This document shows positions 7,855 through 10,435 of a stretch of DNA of 10,435 nucleotides, piece after piece. Under the pieces are notes generated by a model, which had not been told where the DNA came from, ran no database searches, and worked only from the letters and a program-made list of their open reading frames with translations. Every line of letters starts with the position of its first letter. The stretch's first letter is position 1. This DNA comes from Gemmatimonadota bacterium (GTDB lineage Bacteria; 4572-55; J002): contig RFFQ01000129.1 of the NCBI GenBank assembly GCA_003697105.1, positions 1 through 10,435 on the forward strand. The letters are read 5' to 3'. The position numbers were made by a program, and so were the translations under genes.

Positions 7855-7930
7855 TGGCAGGAGTGGCAGGAATCGAACCCGCAGCCCTCGGTTTTGGAGA
7901 CCGATGCTCTGCCAATTGAGCTACACTCCT
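7855..7930 (-). tRNA. trnW: tRNA-Trp (anticodon CCA)
   Basis: A canonical 76-nt cloverleaf on the minus strand. The acceptor stem AGGAGTG pairs with CACTCCT, followed by discriminator G and an encoded CCA (7857-7855). The D-arm contains AGCTCAATTGGCAGAGC. The anticodon loop CTCCAAA reads UGG through anticodon CCA, and the T-arm is CGGGTTCGAATCCTG. It decodes tryptophan. It stands alone with its own promoter and terminator, not in the tuf-secE context common elsewhere. Confidence 0.98.
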
Positions 7931-7943
7931 ATATTTGGACGGT

Positions 7944-7972
7944 ATATTAGTGCGATTGATCCCGATTGTCAA
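7944..7972 (-). promoter_or_regulatory. Promoter of tRNA-Trp
   Basis: TTGACA (7972-7967), a 17-base spacer and TAATAT (7949-7944) on the minus strand. The predicted start near 7937 lies about 7 bases before the tRNA 5' end, as expected for a stable RNA promoter. Confidence 0.85.
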
Positions 7973-7990
7973 GCGTTTTTTGCAAAGGAT

Positions 7991-8031
7991 AACAAACAAA
8001 AAGCACGTCCTGCCTGTGCAAAACGTGCTTT
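7991..8031 (-). terminator. Terminator of the tRNA-like RNA
   Basis: A 9-bp stem (AAAGCACGT at 8000-8008 and ACGTGCTTT at 8023-8031) with a 14-base loop, followed on the minus strand by TTTGTTTGTT. It lies 6 bases beyond the CCA end of the RNA at 8038, which shows that the RNA is a discrete minus-strand transcript. Confidence 0.85.
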
Positions 8032-8037
8032 GAATAC

Positions 8038-8149
8038 TGGTGAGCAGGGTGGAATCGAACCACAATCAGCCGCAACTGACCCGGTACTCGCAACTGGCTT
8101 TCTAACCCGGTAACAGCATGTTACTGCTTGCTGACCACAGCTCCTGCCC
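8038..8149 (-). ncRNA. CCA-ended tRNA-like RNA of 112 nt, identity unresolved
   Basis: The 3' half is plainly tRNA-like: a 7-bp acceptor stem (GGGCAGG at 8149-8143 with CCTGCTC at 8048-8042, one G-U), discriminator A, encoded CCA, and a T-arm GTGG-TTCGATT-CCAC (8063-8049). The rest is not canonical. The T-stem has only 4 bp, so acceptor plus T-stem total 11 bp, or 8+4 if U8150-A8041 is added, which would cost the encoded CCA. The total length is 112 nt and no 7-base loop gives a sensible anticodon. GGTCAGC (8136-8130) can pair with GCTGATT (8070-8064) directly beside the T-arm, a tmRNA-like layout; alternatively GCTG/CAGC forms a minimal D-arm. GTAACA-TGC-TGTTAC makes an internal hairpin. It has a consensus promoter and a terminator. 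It could be an expanded or decaying type II tRNA, an allo-tRNA-like form, or a tRNA-like regulatory RNA. I do not call it tRNA-Sec: no UCA loop is present. Confidence 0.55.
8071..8114. repeat. Imperfect tandem duplication inside the tRNA-like RNA
   Basis: On the plus strand CGCAACTG then ACCCGGTAC occurs at 8071-8087 and again at 8089-8113. In the second copy the 8 bases GCTTTCTA separate the two parts. The extra length of the RNA relative to a type II tRNA is similar to one copy of this unit. Confidence 0.6.
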
Positions 8150-8192
8150 AGTGTGATGTCAATTTTTAGAATGATCGATAAATCAGTACAGA

Positions 8193-8221
8193 TATATAAT
8201 TGGTATAATCCGTGTTGTCAA
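8193..8221 (-). promoter_or_regulatory. Promoter of the tRNA-like RNA
   Basis: TTGACA (8221-8216), a 17-base spacer and TATATA (8198-8193) on the minus strand. The predicted start near 8186 gives a leader of about 37 bases before the acceptor stem at 8149, presumably removed by RNase P-like processing if the RNA is handled as a tRNA. Confidence 0.75.
8201..8209 (+). promoter_or_regulatory. Extended -10 promoter, probably for ygiQ
   Basis: TGGTATAAT (8201-8209) is an extended -10 element on the plus strand without a good -35 box. A second TATAAT lies at 8195-8200. It lies within the divergent minus-strand promoter and would give a leader of about 130 bases to the ygiQ start. Confidence 0.45.
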
Positions 8222-8348
8222 GGTTTTTGTTAGGTGTTTTTGGTCGTTTTCAGAATAAAACGCGATTTTTCTTGCGATAAGGGGTGTATTTATGTATTTA
8301 AAAGAAAATACGGATGCCATTATGTTGATTTTTTATCTGGGAGAAACC

Positions 8349-10262
8349 ATGAGCTATCGGTTGACTGACTGGTTACCCATCACCAAAAAAGAAGTTGAGA
8401 TGCGGGGTTGGGACGAACTCGATGTCATCCTCATTTCCGGTGATGCCTATGTCGATCATCCGGCATTTGGGCATGCCGTCATCGGACGCATCATCGAATC
8501 TGAAGGATTTCGGGTAGCGATTGTACCCCAACCCAACTGGCGGGATGACTGGCGCGACTTCAAGAAGATGGGCAAACCGCGTTACTTTTTTGGAGTTACC
8601 GCCGGTTGTATGGACCCGATGGTCAATCACTATACCGCCAACAAACGCCGGCGCTCCAACGATGCCTACACCCCCGGCGGAAAAGCTGGCTTCCGCCCCG
8701 ATTATGCCACCACGGTTTACACCCAAATTCTAAAAAAACTCTACCCCGATGTGCCCGTGATTATTGGTGGGATTGAGGCGTCTCTACGACGCGTGACTCA
8801 TTACGATTATTGGTCAGACCGGCTCATGCCCTCTATTCTGGTAGATTCAGGGGCAGACCTGCTGGTTTATGGCATGGGAGAACAACCCCTCCGCCAAATT
8901 TTAGCCCTGATGCGCAAAGGCGTTCCCTTTTCGTCACTCAAAACGATCCCCCAAACCGCGTTTTTACAGGATGCTAACCAACCCCTACCCAAAAATAAAA
9001 AATGGGAGACGCTCGAACTGGCCTCCCATGAGGAATGTTTGAATGACAAACGGACTTTCGCCCGTAATTTCAAGCACATTGAACAGGAATCCAACAAGCA
9101 ATTTGCCAACCGATTGACCCAGCGCACCGGGGATCATCTGCTAGTTATCAACCCCCCATTCCAGACGATGACGGAACACGAGATCGATGCCTCATTTGAT
9201 CTGCCCTATACGCGTATGCCACATCCCAAGTACAAAAAACGGGGAGCTATCCCCGCCTATGAGATGATCCGCCACTCCGTGAACATGCACCGGGGTTGCT
9301 TTGGCGGCTGTAGTTTCTGTACGATTTCTGCCCATCAAGGTAAAATGATCGCCAGTCGCTCTAAAGCATCCATCCTGAAAGAAGTGGAACAAATAACTCA
9401 AATGCCTGATTTTAAAGGGTATATCAGCGATCTAGGTGGTCCCTCTGCGAATATGTATAAAATGAAAGGCAAAGACCCATCCATTTGCGATCGCTGCGTC
9501 AGTCCCTCGTGTATTCACCCGACCGTGTGCCACAATCTGGATACCAGCCATAAGGCATTAACCGATATTTACCAATCGGTTCAGGCACATCCAAAGGTGA
9601 AAAAGGCGTTTGTCTCCAGTGGTGTGCGCTACGACCTGTGTCTCAGCCAATCCGAAGAAGCGGCAAAAACAGATGGAAAAGCAGAGTACATCGAGCAATT
9701 GGTCACCCACCATGTCTCCGGGCGGCTTAAAGTTGCTCCAGAACATACCTCCGAGGAAGTACTACGCCTGATGCGAAAACCCAAATTTACCTATTTCCAT
9801 GAATTCAAAAAACGCTTTGACGCCATCTGTAAAAAAGCCGGTCTCAACCAACAACTGATCCCCTATTTTATTTCCAGTCACCCCGGCAGCGACATCGAAG
9901 ATATGGCAAATCTAGCAGTGGAAACCAAAGCGCTCGGCTTTCAGTTAGAGCAAGTGCAAGATTTTACCCCCACCCCCATGACGGTGGCGACCGTGATTTA
10001 CTACTCCGGGTACCATCCCTATACGCTCAAACCGGTGAAAACGGTCAAAACACAAAACGAAAAACAACAACAGCATAAATTTTTCTTTTGGTACAAACCG
10101 GAATACCGCCGCTGGATTCGTACCACGTTGGATAAAATCGGGCGTTCCGATTTAGCCGATAAACTGCTTCAACCGGATAAATCCCACCCGAAAAAGCGTA
10201 CCTTGCTTAATCAACGAAACATCACCAAATATAAACCACGAAAAACATCCGGTAAAAAATAA
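8349..10262 (+). CDS. ygiQ: YgiQ family radical SAM protein
   Basis: A 637-residue cytoplasmic iron-sulfur protein of the YgiQ (UPF0313) family; the reaction it catalyses is unknown to me. The family opening L-T-D-W-L-P-I-T-K-K-E-V-E-M-R-G-W-D-E-L-D is at once recognisable, followed by ISGDAYVDHPAFG. The radical SAM cluster motif C317-x3-C321-x2-C324 (CFGGCSFC) binds the [4Fe-4S] cluster. A second cysteine group, C380, C383, C388 and C394, follows. The C-terminal DUF3362-like part runs from Q-D-F-T-P-T-P-M-T through G-Y-H-P-Y-T, and the end is lysine- and arginine-rich. The start at 8349 is chosen because GGGAG lies 5 bases upstream and homologues begin here; an in-frame ATG at 8292 with AAGGGG upstream would add 19 residues without family similarity. 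The gene is monocistronic, closed by a terminator. Confidence 0.95.
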   Translation: MSYRLTDWLPITKKEVEMRGWDELDVILISGDAYVDHPAFGHAVIGRIIESEGFRVAIVPQPNWRDDWRDFKKMGKPRYFFGVTAGCMDPMVNHYTANKRRRSNDAYTPGGKAGFRPDYATTVYTQILKKLYPDVPVIIGGIEASLRRVTHYDYWSDRLMPSILVDSGADLLVYGMGEQPLRQILALMRKGVPFSSLKTIPQTAFLQDANQPLPKNKKWETLELASHEECLNDKRTFARNFKHIEQESNKQFANRLTQRTGDHLLVINPPFQTMTEHEIDASFDLPYTRMPHPKYKKRGAIPAYEMIRHSVNMHRGCFGGCSFCTISAHQGKMIASRSKASILKEVEQITQMPDFKGYISDLGGPSANMYKMKGKDPSICDRCVSPSCIHPTVCHNLDTSHKALTDIYQSVQAHPKVKKAFVSSGVRYDLCLSQSEEAAKTDGKAEYIEQLVTHHVSGRLKVAPEHTSEEVLRLMRKPKFTYFHEFKKRFDAICKKAGLNQQLIPYFISSHPGSDIEDMANLAVETKALGFQLEQVQDFTPTPMTVATVIYYSGYHPYTLKPVKTVKTQNEKQQQHKFFFWYKPEYRRWIRTTLDKIGRSDLADKLLQPDKSHPKKRTLLNQRNITKYKPRKTSGKK

Positions 10263-10293
10263 ACCGTGCGGAAATAGTCATTCCGCACGGTTT
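10261..10293. terminator. Bidirectional terminator between ygiQ and the convergent gene
   Basis: A perfect 13-bp stem: AAACCGTGCGGAA (10261-10273) and TTCCGCACGGTTT (10281-10293) with a 7-base loop. It starts within the ygiQ stop codon. Runs of T follow on both strands (TTTCTC on plus, ATTTTTTACC on minus), so it can end both converging transcripts. Confidence 0.9.
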
Positions 10294-10323
10294 CTCATTG
10301 ATTCTATCCGATGCCACCCGCCG

Positions 10324-10435
10324 TTACTTCATCAACACGACCGAATGGGTTGCCCTAAAAGCATCTACGGTCAATTGGTAGAGATAAATACCACTGGCAA
10401 CCTCGTTACCATGCGAATCCCTACCGTTCCACTCC
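10324..10435 (-). CDS. C-terminus of a secreted protein with FlgD-Ig/type IX-like sorting domain, partial
   Basis: The last 36 residues plus stop of a minus-strand gene whose 5' part lies beyond the right edge. The visible sequence has E-W-N-G-R-D-S-H-G-N-E-V, then A-S-G-I-Y-L-Y-Q-L, and ends S-V-V-L-M-K. The W-N-G-x-D-x-x-G-x-x-V-x-S-G-I-Y-x-Y-x-L pattern, a short beta strand and a terminal K is typical of FlgD-Ig-like and type IX (Por) secretion C-terminal sorting domains in FCB-group bacteria. The protein was probably a secreted or surface protein; its main domain is unknown. It converges on ygiQ across the shared terminator. Confidence 0.8.
   Translation of the reverse strand, partial: EWNGRDSHGNEVASGIYLYQLTVDAFRATHSVVLMK

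Noticed and set aside
8038-8149. tRNA-Sec
   Set aside because: No loop with a UCA anticodon, and acceptor plus T-stem total 11 or 12 bp, not the 13 of bacterial tRNA-Sec.
8038-8149. tmRNA (ssrA)
   Set aside because: Far too short, lacks the conserved 5' GG-TTCGAC region, and the only possible tag frame (GCA ... TAG) does not end in the usual hydrophobic A-A tail.
8292-8348. Upstream ATG at 8292 as the ygiQ start
   Set aside because: AAGGGG precedes it, so it remains possible, but the added 19 residues have no family similarity and 8349 has a better-placed GGGAG.
1-10435. CRISPR array, insertion sequence, prophage or defence system
   Set aside because: No repeat-spacer pattern, transposase, integrase, terminal repeats or defence gene is visible on either strand.

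Overview
The window looks like an ordinary chromosomal segment of a Gram-negative bacterium from the wider FCB assemblage (the Calditrichota, KSB1, Marinimicrobia and Ignavibacteria kind of lineage). The evidence lies at the two edges. The left edge holds the signal peptide and propeptide of a gingipain-like (peptidase C25 type) secreted protein. The right edge holds the last 36 residues of a protein ending in a FlgD-Ig/type IX secretion-like C-terminal sorting domain. Both are cut by the window boundary. No single gene fixes the phylum, so this placement is inference.

Layout from left to right. A minus-strand C25-type secreted protein (1-575, 3' end missing) has its own TTGACA promoter. Next comes a minus-strand two-gene ABC exporter operon of the NodI/NodJ (ABC-2) type, with the ATPase first and the permease overlapping it by 14 bases. 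The chaperone gene htpG follows on the minus strand, closed by a strong terminator. After a roughly 316-base intergenic region comes rarD on the plus strand (EamA/RarD-type transporter), possibly coupled to a short upstream ORF. Its 3' end overlaps, tail to tail, a minus-strand gene for a large multi-pass GT-C-type glycosyltransferase-like protein with a C-terminal TPR segment.

Upstream of that gene lies a compact RNA locus, all on the minus strand. tRNA-Trp(CCA) has a consensus promoter and a terminator. Before it is a second transcription unit with its own promoter and terminator, encoding a 112-nt CCA-ended, tRNA-like RNA that does not fold as a canonical tRNA. This RNA is the most unusual item in the window. 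Its promoter overlaps a divergent promoter that probably serves ygiQ, a plus-strand radical SAM gene. ygiQ ends in a 13-bp bidirectional terminator shared with the converging sorting-domain protein.

The protein genes are mostly housekeeping or envelope genes and do not form one pathway. The ABC pair works as one exporter, and the two edge proteins point to a type IX-like secretion route. I see no CRISPR array, insertion sequence, prophage or defence system.
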